This document shows, in pieces, positions 17,392 to 26,364 of a DNA stretch of 64,000 nt. A model generated the notes under the pieces. It did not search any database and was not told where the DNA came from. It worked only from the letters and a program-made list of their open reading frames with translations. Numbering within the stretch: the first letter of the stretch is position 1; every line of letters begins with the position of its first letter. The DNA is from RGIG9115 sp045649825 (GTDB taxonomy: Bacteria; Bacillota; Clostridia; UBA1381): NCBI GenBank assembly GCA_045649825.1, contig JAZRQO010000027.1:1-64000 (forward strand), written 5' to 3'. The position numbers were made by a program, and so were the translations under genes.

Positions 17392-18200
17392 TAAAACAAA
17401 ACCTTCACACCCATTCTCTTTACTGTGACGGTAAAAATACACTTGAAGAAATGACACAAGCCGCAATTAAAAGCGGCTTTTCTTCAATAGGTTTTTCGGG
17501 GCATTGCTATACTCCCTTTGACAATTCATACTGTATGTCCATTGAGAACACAAAAAAATACTGCACAGAAACAGATGAATTAAAAGAAAAATATAAAAAT
17601 GAAATCAGAATATATAAAGGGATTGAATATGACCTTTATTCTGAATATGACACGTCGGAGTTTGATTATATTATAGGCTCCGTTCACTACATATTAAAAG
17701 ATGGGAAATATATTGATGTTGACTTATCTGCCGAAAGCGTAGCTGATGCAATAGACACTCATTTCGGTGGTGACGGGATGGCTTATGTGAGAGCATATTT
17801 TGATGAGGTTAAAAAGGTGCCTGAGAAAACAGTCTGCAATATTCTCGGGCATTTCGACCTTGTTTCAAAATTCTCTGAAAAGTCCCCGCTTTTTGATACA
17901 AAAGGCGATGATTATATAAACTGCGCTTTGGAAGCAGTTAATTCTGTTTCAAAAAAGATTAAGGTTTTTGAAGTGAATACGGGAGCTATGTCACGAGGTT
18001 ACCGCACACTTCCTTATCCTTCAATTGAAATTCTCAGAGCTATGAAAAATGCGGGTATGATGCCTGTGGTTTCCTCTGATTGTCACAACAAAGAATATAT
18101 CGACTACGGATTTGACGTTGCGTATAAGCTTATAAAAGACGCAGGATATTCTACCGCACTTATATTTGATGAGGGTAAATTCGTCGAATATCCTGTATAA
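17388..18200 (+). CDS. PHP-family histidinol phosphatase
   Basis: The 270-residue protein begins MIKQNLHTHSLYCDGKNTLEEM, with the HTH metal motif of PHP phosphoesterases. Further metal ligands are GFSGHCYTPF, GSVHYI, NILGHFDLV and SSDCHN. As the last gene of the operon (ATGA overlap with hisIE), it supplies the histidinol-phosphatase step that monofunctional HisB lacks. The HisJ/HisK designation varies, so no symbol is given. No clear terminator was seen before the next gene. Confidence 0.92.
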   Translation: MIKQNLHTHSLYCDGKNTLEEMTQAAIKSGFSSIGFSGHCYTPFDNSYCMSIENTKKYCTETDELKEKYKNEIRIYKGIEYDLYSEYDTSEFDYIIGSVHYILKDGKYIDVDLSAESVADAIDTHFGGDGMAYVRAYFDEVKKVPEKTVCNILGHFDLVSKFSEKSPLFDTKGDDYINCALEAVNSVSKKIKVFEVNTGAMSRGYRTLPYPSIEILRAMKNAGMMPVVSSDCHNKEYIDYGFDVAYKLIKDAGYSTALIFDEGKFVEYPV

Positions 18201-18227
18201 TGTTTTAAATATGTAATCAAAAAGTAC

Positions 18228-18256
18228 TTGAAATACAAAATATTTTTTGATATAAT
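18228..18256 (+). promoter_or_regulatory. Promoter of the transglutaminase-like gene
   Basis: TTGAAA (18228-18233), 17 bp, TATAAT (18251-18256) with an extended -10 TGA. Confidence 0.75.
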
Positions 18257-18288
18257 CCTATTACCAATTAATGACAGAAGGTTATAGA

Positions 18289-19476
18289 GTGAAAAAATTA
18301 TTTACAAGAATACTTCTGACAGTTGTGGTAGTGTTTTTAACCATTTATATTGTAAACTCTGAAACAGACTTTTTTAAAGCCTTCAGTGAAAACAATCCTG
18401 AAATTGCTGAAAAAGCTCCCTGGTTTTCACAAAAAATGGAGGATATAGGGAACTCTTTTTCAAAAATCCCAACACTGTCACAGCTAAAAGAAAGCTTCAT
18501 AAAAGAAGAAATGCCTGTGGAGCCTGAAACGTTCGCAGAAAACGCATATATTAAGGACAGTCCGCTGCTAAACTTCTACAAAAACGAGGGTATGGGAATC
18601 ACTGTTAACAGCGACAACACCTTTACCCTATTCGGAGTTCTGGCTGATGTTAAAAAATCAAACCTCGTTGTTCGGATTATGTCCCCCAACGGTGACGTAA
18701 TAAATGAACAGAATTTTGCAACAGATACAGAATATCAGTTCAGCAAAACAATTAAAATTCCGAAAACTGACGAAACAAGGCTCCGCATAGATGTTTATCT
18801 TGGGGAAAAACGCTACGGCGATTATGTAGGCTGGGTTAATGATTATCTTTTCATAACCAAAACAAATAACAAGTGGATTGCTGAAAAATCACCTGTTTGG
18901 GAGAGTAACTGCACACTGTTTGAAGCACCACGTTCAACCTCAAAGGCGCTTAAAGCGACGGAATATGTGCAGTCAGATAACGACACACTAAAGTCTATCG
19001 CAATTCAGCTTACTACACACTGTAAAACTGATTACGAGAGGATATTGGCACTTCACGACTGGATATGTGCATACCTTCACTACGACAACGACAGTCTTTC
19101 AAAGAGCGACATTGCTCCCTATACTGCAATGGATGTTCTAAGCTCACGAAAGGCAGTTTGTATCGGATATGCAAACCTTTATGCAGCACTTTGCCGAAGC
19201 CTTGATATTCCCTGCTACGTTGTAACAGGCTATGCTCTTGGAATTTCGTCAGGAAAAACTGAATGGACAAAGAGAATAGTTGACGGAAACGACGAAAACC
19301 ATGCATGGAACGAAGCCTACGTTGACGGAAGATGGGTTATAATCGACTCAACCTGGGACACATACAATAGCTTTGAAAACGGAGAAATGAAAAAAGGCTC
19401 ACATATTTCAAGGCTATACTTTGACGCTAACATTGACTTCTTCAGTGCTAATCATAAAATAATGCATTACGAATAA
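18289..19476 (+). CDS. Membrane-anchored transglutaminase-like protein
   Basis: The 395-residue product has an N-terminal signal anchor (KKLFTRILLTVVVVFLTIYIV), a beta-rich middle (~80-200), and a C-terminal transglutaminase/protease-like core with the Cys-His-Asp triad: SSRKAVCIGYANLYAALCRSL (Cys), DENHAWNEAYVDGRWVIIDSTWD (His and Asp, here quoted in parts). Such extracellular domains act as peptidases or crosslinkers on wall or peptide substrates; its substrate is unknown. I chose GTG 18289, 7 nt after AGAAGG; the ATG at 18271 is about 8 nt from the predicted transcript start and lacks an RBS. Confidence 0.8.
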   Translation: MKKLFTRILLTVVVVFLTIYIVNSETDFFKAFSENNPEIAEKAPWFSQKMEDIGNSFSKIPTLSQLKESFIKEEMPVEPETFAENAYIKDSPLLNFYKNEGMGITVNSDNTFTLFGVLADVKKSNLVVRIMSPNGDVINEQNFATDTEYQFSKTIKIPKTDETRLRIDVYLGEKRYGDYVGWVNDYLFITKTNNKWIAEKSPVWESNCTLFEAPRSTSKALKATEYVQSDNDTLKSIAIQLTTHCKTDYERILALHDWICAYLHYDNDSLSKSDIAPYTAMDVLSSRKAVCIGYANLYAALCRSLDIPCYVVTGYALGISSGKTEWTKRIVDGNDENHAWNEAYVDGRWVIIDSTWDTYNSFENGEMKKGSHISRLYFDANIDFFSANHKIMHYE

Positions 19477-19478
19477 AC

Positions 19479-19510
19479 AACACAAGCAGTGCGTATGCAC
19501 TGCTTGTGTT
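19479..19510. terminator. Bidirectional terminator
   Basis: A perfect 14-bp stem (AACACAAGCAGTGC and its complement) with a GTAT loop between convergent genes. Confidence 0.85.
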
Positions 19511-19514
19511 TGTA

Positions 19515-21377
19515 TTAAACTATATTTGCAACTCTCAAAACAGTTATAATTGCCTGCTCCGTTGTATAGTTTCCCTTCGGAACAAACATATTATCACCCA
19601 TACCGTTCATTACCCCTGCATTTCTTACACTATACACACTGTCTTTTGCCCAATCGGAAATGCTATTATCATCCTCAAAAAGTTCTACAATACTTTTCTC
19701 TTCTCTATTTGCAAGAACAAGTACTCTGTTTAATATAGTTGCTGCTTCTTCCCTTGTTATAAGACTATTCGGAGCGAATAAACCATCGCCTACACCGTTA
19801 ATTATCCCAAGTCCTGCAAGATGCTGAACTTTAGAATTTTTAGTGTCGGTAAATAATACAGGCTCAACCTTTGCGGATTTTACAAAAGGTAGTTCATATA
19901 CAAGCTCACAAAAGATTTCTCTTTTAATATTTTTTCTATAACGATTTTGAAGTTTTTCTGGCAACAATCCCAATTCTTTTGCAAACTCTACTGTTTCTTT
20001 GGCCCAATCCGACGGTTCATCTATCAACAGTCGTATCAATCCACAGCAACTGCCAGAATTAACCTTATATATCAGATCTCCGTAGTTCTCCCAATAAGCG
20101 GTAGGACTGATTGTTATATTATCTTCTCCATTAAAATCTATTACAACATTACCATCGCGGTCGATAAGCTTTTTATTATTGATTACACCAAAACCATTTC
20201 TGTATCCGTTAAAATAGTCCTCAACTTCAAAAACAGTTTCCCCATTAGTATTTATAATCTCATTACTCCATTCACCATTTTCATTAACAGCCGAGCCAAC
20301 TGCCAGTCCTTCGCTGAAAGTTGAAATCGCTCTATATACAAATTCCGTTAACTCATTACCGTTAAGGTCATAAATTCCCCCTTTATCATATGCTTTCCGT
20401 GCCGAAATACAACCATCACCAATTCCCCCAATACCGATATGCTCAACAGGTAAAACAACCTTACCGTCATAATCAATTAATCCATAAAGCATTGAGTATT
20501 CAGAAGCATCCTCTCTTGAGTTCGGCTTACTTATTTCAATAAGCTTATAATCCGTATAAATCTTCCGTGGAATTTCCTGAAGCACTGTATCAATAAGCAG
20601 TGTACCGTCCGCTGAAGCAACTCCATACAATCCGTCCTTCAAAACATAATACCCACCCACTATCGGGCAAATTTCATCATACACAAAATCAATTTTCACA
20701 TTTCCCGACTTGTCTATAACACCATACTTTCCATCAAGTATTGCATATGCAGTACCGTTTTGAAATTTATAAAGCATATCATATTTGGGCTCTATCACTG
20801 TTTCAAAATCATCATCTATTGCACCGTATTTACCATTCTCATTAAAAACCATTCTTCCGTTGGTTCCTGCTTCATCAAAGTTCTCAAAGTCAAGACCCCA
20901 TTGAAAGGACATCGGCCTAATGTGATTATCATATGAACGAACTGCAAGTTTCTCTCCATTTGTATTACATATAGCAAATTCACCTTCATAATAACGCATA
21001 GGCCGTCCATCGTTATTATCAGACAAATCAACCAACACATAACATCCTGTAACACCAATAACTCTATTATCAAAAATATGTATGACATTTCCTTGCTGAT
21101 TTAATATGTAATCTATACCATCATATTTTGCCCAAATAGCCCAATTGTCCATATACACCATATTTTCATAATCTTCAGATATTTTTGTTCCGTTATAGTT
21201 ATATAAAGCATATTGATTATTATCAGTCCATGCAATAATTGTATCGTATTCTTCGTTAATTTCAACATTAACATATTCAGGCGGTAAAATATATTCGTAT
21301 GTATAACGTGTATTTGCCGAAACATACTCAGCTATAGTGATAAGAATTAAAATTGTTACAAATATAAGCTTTTTCAT
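19515..21377 (-). CDS. Secreted WG-repeat protein with C-terminal SLH-type domains
   Basis: A 620-residue protein with a signal peptide (MKKLIFVTILILITIAEYVSA). The body contains many WG/KWG-type beta repeats (for example GKYGAIDDDFETVIEPKYD, GKYGVIDKSGNVKIDFVYDE, YGLIDYDGKVVLPVEHIG). The C-terminus has about three S-layer-homology-like modules, such as VQHLAGLGIINGVGDGLFAPN and VRNAGVMNGMGDNMFVPKG. SLH modules typically bind secondary cell-wall polymers, so surface display is expected. The function of WG repeats is not known to me. No catalytic motif was recognised. No clear -35/-10 pair was found upstream of its ATG. Confidence 0.85.
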   Translation of the reverse strand: MKKLIFVTILILITIAEYVSANTRYTYEYILPPEYVNVEINEEYDTIIAWTDNNQYALYNYNGTKISEDYENMVYMDNWAIWAKYDGIDYILNQQGNVIHIFDNRVIGVTGCYVLVDLSDNNDGRPMRYYEGEFAICNTNGEKLAVRSYDNHIRPMSFQWGLDFENFDEAGTNGRMVFNENGKYGAIDDDFETVIEPKYDMLYKFQNGTAYAILDGKYGVIDKSGNVKIDFVYDEICPIVGGYYVLKDGLYGVASADGTLLIDTVLQEIPRKIYTDYKLIEISKPNSREDASEYSMLYGLIDYDGKVVLPVEHIGIGGIGDGCISARKAYDKGGIYDLNGNELTEFVYRAISTFSEGLAVGSAVNENGEWSNEIINTNGETVFEVEDYFNGYRNGFGVINNKKLIDRDGNVVIDFNGEDNITISPTAYWENYGDLIYKVNSGSCCGLIRLLIDEPSDWAKETVEFAKELGLLPEKLQNRYRKNIKREIFCELVYELPFVKSAKVEPVLFTDTKNSKVQHLAGLGIINGVGDGLFAPNSLITREEAATILNRVLVLANREEKSIVELFEDDNSISDWAKDSVYSVRNAGVMNGMGDNMFVPKGNYTTEQAIITVLRVANIV

Positions 21378-21451
21378 AAAACCAACTCCCGTACTTATTT
21401 ATACAAATTATACCACAAACCGTAACCTATGTAAATACTCAGAATCAAAAA

Positions 21452-21478
21452 AGATGCACTTCTGTATGAAGTGCATCT
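21452..21478 (-). terminator. Terminator of the ilvE-vor-acyl-CoA synthetase operon
   Basis: An 11-bp stem (AGATGCACTTC and complement) with a 5-nt loop, followed on the minus strand by TTTTTT. It lies just after the last gene of the operon. Confidence 0.9.
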
Positions 21479-21483
21479 CAAAA

Positions 21484-23169
21484 TCATTTATTAGCATCAT
21501 TCTGACGGATTTCAGCTCTTCTGATTTTTCCGTTAAAGGTTTTGGGAAGCTCTTGAACGTATTCCACAATTCTTGGATACTTGTATGGAGCAGTATTTGT
21601 TTTAACGTATTTCTGAAGCTCTTTTGTAAGCTCGTCGGAGCCTGTGTAGCCGGGAGCCAGAACGATTGTTGCCTTAACCGCAAAACCACGTACGGGGTCG
21701 GGTACACCTGTTACCGCAACCTCAAGAACTGCGGGATGCTCAAGGAGTACGCTTTCAATTTCAAAAGGTCCGATTCTATAGCCTGATGACTTGATTACGT
21801 CGTCATTTCTTCCTACATAGCGGAACATACCTTTTTCGTCACGGTATGCAGTATCACCTGTATGATAAAATCCGTCGTGAAGTGCCTTTGCAGTGTCTTC
21901 CTTACTGAAATTATATGTATCGAGAAGTCCACAGGGCTTTCTTTCGCTACTTAGAACACGGATGCAGATTTCACCTGTCGCACCACGTGAACAACTGTTA
22001 CCCTGGTCGTCAATAATGTGAGCGTCAAATCCGGGTACGGGGAAACCGATAGCACCGGGGATAGGCTCTGTCCAGGGCTTGATTGTAGCAATACAAAGGG
22101 TTGTTTCGGTCTGACCGAAGCCTTCGTATATTTTTAGGCCTGTTGCATCGTACCACTTGTTATAGATTTCGGGGTTCAAGGCTTCGCCTGCAGTACAGCA
22201 GTGAACAAGGGATGATAAGTCGTACTTTTTAACGTCATTCTGCAAAATCATTCTATACATTGTAGGCGGTACGCAGAAGGTTGTAATTTTATACTTTTCA
22301 AGCTTTGAGAGAATGTCTGCTCCGTCAAACTTATCAAAGTCGTACACAAACACTGCACTTTCACCGAACCACTGACCGTAGAACTTACCCCAGAGGCTCT
22401 TGAGCCAGCCTGTATCGGAAACGGTAAAATGGATACCGCCGTCAACTACTCTGTGCCAGAACACACCTGTCATAATATGACCCAGGGGGTATTTGAAGTT
22501 ATGGGTGATGATTTTGGGATAGCCTGATGTGCCTGACGAAAATGCCATAAGCATCATATCGTCTGCCATAATTGCCTGATCGCCTGTAGGTCTTGCCCAT
22601 TCAGTATTTGCAAGAGCAAATCCGTCTTCAAAATCAATCCAGTCGGGACCTGCATTTTTATGACCGAGAACAAATTTCTTCTCTACGGTTTCGTATTGGT
22701 CGCCGCCTTCGTCGAAGTATTCGGTTTCCTGTCCATCACCGGTTAGAATTACTGCCTTGATTTTACCCACGTTGCAGCGATAAACGTAGTCCTTGGCTTT
22801 AAGCATATTTGTAGCCTGAACTGCTACCGCACCGATTTTATGAAGACCGAGCATAACAAACCAGAAATAGTAGCTTCGCTTCATTGCAAGGAGTACCTTA
22901 TCTCCTTTTTTAATGCCCATATAGTTAAGATAATTTGCCGCTTTGTTTGAGTAAATCATCATATCACGGAAGGTAAATCTCATCTCTTCCCCGTCTTTTG
23001 ATACCCAAACCATTGCAAGCTTATCGGGCTTTGTATTACCAAGCTCATCCACAACGTCGTATGCAAAGTTGAAATCGTCGTTGTAGGAGAGTTTATAGTT
23101 CTTTTGCGCGTCATCAAGAGAGATAAAATCGTCTCTTGATGCACCCACAAACTTTTCATAGATTGCCAT
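21484..23169 (-). CDS. AMP-forming acyl-CoA synthetase (medium/branched short-chain type)
   Basis: This 561-residue ANL-superfamily ligase activates a carboxylic acid to its CoA thioester via an acyl-adenylate. The phosphate loop is MAFSSGTSGYPK; YEGFGQTETT and the YHTGDTAYRDEKG block follow; the A8 hinge is GYRIGPFEIE; the catalytic Lys lies in TFNGKIRRAE near the C-terminus. The layout resembles medium-chain (ACSM-like) synthetases rather than dedicated acetyl-CoA synthetase. In an operon with VorB-type oxidoreductase and IlvE, isobutyrate, isovalerate or 2-methylbutyrate are attractive substrates; this is inference. Confidence 0.9.
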   Translation of the reverse strand: MAIYEKFVGASRDDFISLDDAQKNYKLSYNDDFNFAYDVVDELGNTKPDKLAMVWVSKDGEEMRFTFRDMMIYSNKAANYLNYMGIKKGDKVLLAMKRSYYFWFVMLGLHKIGAVAVQATNMLKAKDYVYRCNVGKIKAVILTGDGQETEYFDEGGDQYETVEKKFVLGHKNAGPDWIDFEDGFALANTEWARPTGDQAIMADDMMLMAFSSGTSGYPKIITHNFKYPLGHIMTGVFWHRVVDGGIHFTVSDTGWLKSLWGKFYGQWFGESAVFVYDFDKFDGADILSKLEKYKITTFCVPPTMYRMILQNDVKKYDLSSLVHCCTAGEALNPEIYNKWYDATGLKIYEGFGQTETTLCIATIKPWTEPIPGAIGFPVPGFDAHIIDDQGNSCSRGATGEICIRVLSSERKPCGLLDTYNFSKEDTAKALHDGFYHTGDTAYRDEKGMFRYVGRNDDVIKSSGYRIGPFEIESVLLEHPAVLEVAVTGVPDPVRGFAVKATIVLAPGYTGSDELTKELQKYVKTNTAPYKYPRIVEYVQELPKTFNGKIRRAEIRQNDANK

Positions 23170-23191
23170 AATTATCCTCCAAACTGAAACG

Positions 23192-23740
23192 TTATTTTAC
23201 CACAACAGCGATAAACTGAGCTTCTTTTCCGTCAAGCGCCATTTCGGCGTGAGGAACGCTTGCATCGAAGTATACGCTGTCACCTTCGGTAAGTTCATAT
23301 GATATATCACCAATACAGAATTTCAGTTTGCCTGATATGACATAATTGAATTCCTGACCTTCATGCCCGTGCATAACAGGCTTTACATCAGGTGAAATTG
23401 TTACAAGAAAAGGCTCTGCCTTTTTGTTCCTGAAGGTATAAGCTAAATGCTTATAGTCGTATTCGTCCTCTCTTTTTACAGAATAACCCTTACCCTTCTG
23501 CACCATACAGCACATAGAAAGCGTGGGAGCGCTTCCGCTTATAAGGTCGAGAACGTCAACCCCCAGAATTTCTGCAGCATTGTAAATGAAGCTGAATGAA
23601 AAATCAAGGTCGCCCTTTTCGTAGGCTATATATGTTGTTTCATCAATACCAAGCTTTTCCGCCATTTCAGGTATTGTAAATTCCATATCCTCTCTCAGGC
23701 ACGCAAGACGCATACCGATATCTTTGATTTGTTCGTTCAT
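23192..23740 (-). CDS. XRE-family regulator with C-terminal cupin domain
   Basis: The 182-residue protein has an N-terminal helix-turn-helix (LACLREDMEFTIPEMAEKLGIDETTYIAYEKG in pieces, residues 12-44) and a C-terminal cupin (GHEGQEFNYVISGKLKFCIG, then GDSVYFDASVPHAEMAL). It is a one-component regulator whose cupin probably binds a small ligand. It sits between the oxidoreductase gamma subunit and the acyl-CoA synthetase, suggesting ligand-responsive control of part of the operon. The RBS GAAAGGAGA precedes the ATG. Confidence 0.9.
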   Translation of the reverse strand: MNEQIKDIGMRLACLREDMEFTIPEMAEKLGIDETTYIAYEKGDLDFSFSFIYNAAEILGVDVLDLISGSAPTLSMCCMVQKGKGYSVKREDEYDYKHLAYTFRNKKAEPFLVTISPDVKPVMHGHEGQEFNYVISGKLKFCIGDISYELTEGDSVYFDASVPHAEMALDGKEAQFIAVVVK

Positions 23741-23777
23741 ATATATTATCTCCTTTCACAATACTTTTTTAAAAGAA

Positions 23778-24314
23778 TTACGCTTCGTAATTATATCCAA
23801 GTTCTATAGCTTTCTTGTTTGCTTCAACAAGATGCTGCTTCTTGGCAGGAACTACCTTCTCAACTGTTTTAGCAATGTTTTCGTAAGGTATAATTCCTGA
23901 TTTTTTAATCATGTAGCCTATCATAATCATATTTGCAAGACCTGCAAGATCGTTATCTGATGCAAGCTGAGTTGCAGGGATATAATAACCTTCTACATCT
24001 TCTCTTTCAAGCTTTCTTTCAATGAGTGAGCTATCAACAAAAATCTGTCCGCCGGGAACTGTTTCTGCCTCGTACTTATCGAGTGAGGGTAGGTTCATAG
24101 CGATTAATATATCGGGGTTTGTTACGATAGGAGAGCCAACGGGTTCGTCGCTTAAAATAACACTGCAGTTTGCAGTTCCGCCACGCATTTCGGGGCCGTA
24201 TGAAGGAAGCCAGCTAAGCTCCTTTCCTTCAAGAAGTCCTTCGTAAGCCAAGAACTTACCTGAGAAAAGAATACCCTGTCCGCCAAAGCCTGCAAGCAAA
24301 ATCTGTTTAGTCAT
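23778..24314 (-). CDS. 2-oxoacid:ferredoxin oxidoreductase, gamma subunit
   Basis: A 178-residue subunit of the POR/VOR/KOR superfamily. The N-terminal ILLAGFGGQGILFSGK glycine-rich motif and GPEMRGGTANCSVILSD are family hallmarks. I chose the ATG at 24314 because GGAGG lies upstream and the family begins at this strand; it overlaps the beta-subunit stop by 8 nt. It joins alpha, beta and delta subunits encoded immediately upstream. Confidence 0.93.
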   Translation of the reverse strand: MTKQILLAGFGGQGILFSGKFLAYEGLLEGKELSWLPSYGPEMRGGTANCSVILSDEPVGSPIVTNPDILIAMNLPSLDKYEAETVPGGQIFVDSSLIERKLEREDVEGYYIPATQLASDNDLAGLANMIMIGYMIKKSGIIPYENIAKTVEKVVPAKKQHLVEANKKAIELGYNYEA

Positions 24315-25068
24315 TAGCTTTGCCCTCCTCTTCTGCATACTTGTCCTTATATACGCCAAGGGGATAATAAGGAATCATATTTTCCTCAAGCCATTCAAGC
24401 GCCTTGGCAGGTGTAAGTCCCCAGTTTGTGGGGCAGGTTGATACAACTTCTACAAGTGAGAAGCCTTTGCCCTCTATCTGGTTCTGGAAAGCTTTTTTAA
24501 TTGCTTTCTTAGCATTTCTTACGTTTTTAACATTGTTTACTGCAACACGTTCTACGTATGATGCTCCGTCAATTTTGGAAAGCATTTCACAAACCTTTAC
24601 GGGGTAACCAACATGCTCTACATCTCTTCCGTAGGGTGATGTCTGAGTTACCATTCCGGGAAGGGTGGTGGGAGCCATCTGACCGCCTGTCATACCGTAA
24701 ATAGCATTGTTTACGAAAATAACAGTGATGTTTTCGTTACGTGCTGCTGAGTGAACTGTTTCTGCAGTACCGATAGCTGCAAGGTCACCGTCACCCTGAT
24801 ATGTAAATACAATATTGTTGGGGTCTGAACGCTTTACGCCTGTAGCAACAGCGGGAGCACGTCCGTGAGCCGCCTGTTCCATATCCACATTAAAATAGTT
24901 ATATGCCATAACACTGCATCCAACAGGTGCAACACCGATTGTTCTGCCTTCAATACCAAGCTCGTCGATTGCTTCGGCAACAAGACGGTGGATTATACCG
25001 TGAGTACATCCGGGGCAGTAATGGAGTACGTTATCTGTTAGTGCATGGGGTTTTTCAAATACTTTCAT
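24307..25068 (-). CDS. 2-oxoacid:ferredoxin oxidoreductase, beta (TPP-binding) subunit
   Basis: The 253-residue protein has the conserved CPGCTHGIIHRLVAEAI start, VGCSVMAYNYFNVDMEQAAHGRAPAVATG quoted in part, and the thiamine pyrophosphate motif GDGDLAAIGTAE continuing to VIFVNN. It supplies TPP and one Fe-S ligand site for the oxidative decarboxylation, or reverse reductive carboxylation, of 2-oxo acids with CoA. It overlaps the alpha-subunit stop by 1 nt (TAATG). Confidence 0.95.
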   Translation of the reverse strand: MKVFEKPHALTDNVLHYCPGCTHGIIHRLVAEAIDELGIEGRTIGVAPVGCSVMAYNYFNVDMEQAAHGRAPAVATGVKRSDPNNIVFTYQGDGDLAAIGTAETVHSAARNENITVIFVNNAIYGMTGGQMAPTTLPGMVTQTSPYGRDVEHVGYPVKVCEMLSKIDGASYVERVAVNNVKNVRNAKKAIKKAFQNQIEGKGFSLVEVVSTCPTNWGLTPAKALEWLEENMIPYYPLGVYKDKYAEEEGKAND

Positions 25069-26135
25069 TACTCTGCACCTCCTACTTTGTTTGCTTCAAC
25101 AATTTTTTCAAGTACGTTTTCCACAGTGGGAATCATGCCGCCGACACGGTTGCAGAGAAGAACCGGCTTCTTGCAACGGATAGCAAGCTCGATATCGTCA
25201 ATCATCTGACCCATTGAAAGCTCAACTGAAACAAATGCCTTTACCTTATCGGCAGCTGCAGCCATAGCTTTCTTGGGGAAGGGCCAGAGAGTGATAGGTC
25301 TTATCATACCAACCTTAATACCCATTTCTCTTGCCTTGTCGATTGCGTTCTTTGAAACTCTTGATGCAACACCGAATGCTACGATACAAACCTCTGCATC
25401 GTCCATTCTGTATTCCTCATACATAGCTTCGTTTTCTTCGATTTGCTTATATCTTTCGTATCTTTCAAAGTTTGTAACTTCAAGCTCTTCGGGCTTTAAG
25501 AAAAGTGAGTTAACAATTCTGGGTGCTCTTTCGCACTTTGTACCTGTAAGCGCCCATGATTTGTCATATTCCTTAATTTCACCCATTTCAAGCGATACAG
25601 GCTCCATCATCTGTCCCATTGTACCGTCTGAGAGAAGCATTGATGTCATTCTGTACTTTTCAGCAAGGTCGAAGCCCTTGAATGTAAGGTCAACCATTTC
25701 CTGAACTGATGCAGGAGCTAAAACTATCATATGGAAGTCGCCATGGCCGGGACCTCTTGTTGCGTGGAAATAATCTGACTGTGAGGGCTGGATACCGCCA
25801 AGTCCGGGGCCTCCACGCTGTACGTTAACAACGAGGGCAGGAACATCACAGCCTGCCAGGTATGAAAGACCTTCACTCTTAAGTGATATACCGGGGCTTG
25901 AGCTTGATGTCATAACTCTCTTTCCTGTAGCGGCTACGCCGATTACCATATTTATAGCGGCAATTTCACTTTCTGCCTGGAGGAATACGCCGTCAATCTT
26001 GGGCATTCTCTTAGACATATATGCCGCAACCTCTGTCTGAGGTGTTATAGGATATCCGAAATAGTGGCGGCAGCCTGCCATAATAGCAGCTTCGGCCAAA
26101 GCTTCGTTACCCTTCATCAAAACCTTTTCTGACAT
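25068..26135 (-). CDS. vorB: 2-oxoacid:ferredoxin oxidoreductase, alpha subunit (VorB type)
   Basis: The 355-residue protein begins MSEKVLMKGNEALAEAAIMA and contains CRHYFGYPITPQTEVAAYMS, a conserved region of the pyrimidine-binding half of the TPP site, plus TSSSSPGISLKSEGLSYLAG. I recognise the wording of this N-terminus from proteins annotated VorB (3-methyl-2-oxobutanoate:ferredoxin oxidoreductase); substrate preference cannot be proven from sequence. The ATG at 26135 has AAAGGATTG upstream. It forms the core of the operon with ilvE, fitting branched-chain 2-oxo acids as substrate. Confidence 0.9.
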   Translation of the reverse strand: MSEKVLMKGNEALAEAAIMAGCRHYFGYPITPQTEVAAYMSKRMPKIDGVFLQAESEIAAINMVIGVAATGKRVMTSSSSPGISLKSEGLSYLAGCDVPALVVNVQRGGPGLGGIQPSQSDYFHATRGPGHGDFHMIVLAPASVQEMVDLTFKGFDLAEKYRMTSMLLSDGTMGQMMEPVSLEMGEIKEYDKSWALTGTKCERAPRIVNSLFLKPEELEVTNFERYERYKQIEENEAMYEEYRMDDAEVCIVAFGVASRVSKNAIDKAREMGIKVGMIRPITLWPFPKKAMAAAADKVKAFVSVELSMGQMIDDIELAIRCKKPVLLCNRVGGMIPTVENVLEKIVEANKVGGAE

Positions 26136-26155
26136 TTGTTTCAATCCTTTCCGAA

Positions 26156-26359
26156 TTATTTTTCTACAGTTATTACACAATCGGGGCACATGGTTGCACA
26201 GAACGCACATCCGATACACTGCTCCGGATCAGTTACAGCTGCGGGATGATAGCCTTTTGCATTAATCTCGCCTGTAAGCTCTACTATATGCTTGGGACAA
26301 GCGCCTACACAAAGACCGCAACCCTTACATAAATCCTTTTTAAATGTTACTTTTGCCAT
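26156..26359 (-). CDS. 2-oxoacid:ferredoxin oxidoreductase, delta (2[4Fe-4S]) subunit
   Basis: A 67-residue ferredoxin with two complete 4Fe-4S motifs, CKGCGLCVGACP and CIGCAFCATMCP. It passes electrons between the TPP-bearing subunits and free ferredoxin. It lies 5 nt after the ATPase gene and 20 nt before vorB. Confidence 0.95.
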   Translation of the reverse strand: MAKVTFKKDLCKGCGLCVGACPKHIVELTGEINAKGYHPAAVTDPEQCIGCAFCATMCPDCVITVEK

Positions 26360-26364
26360 AAGTG

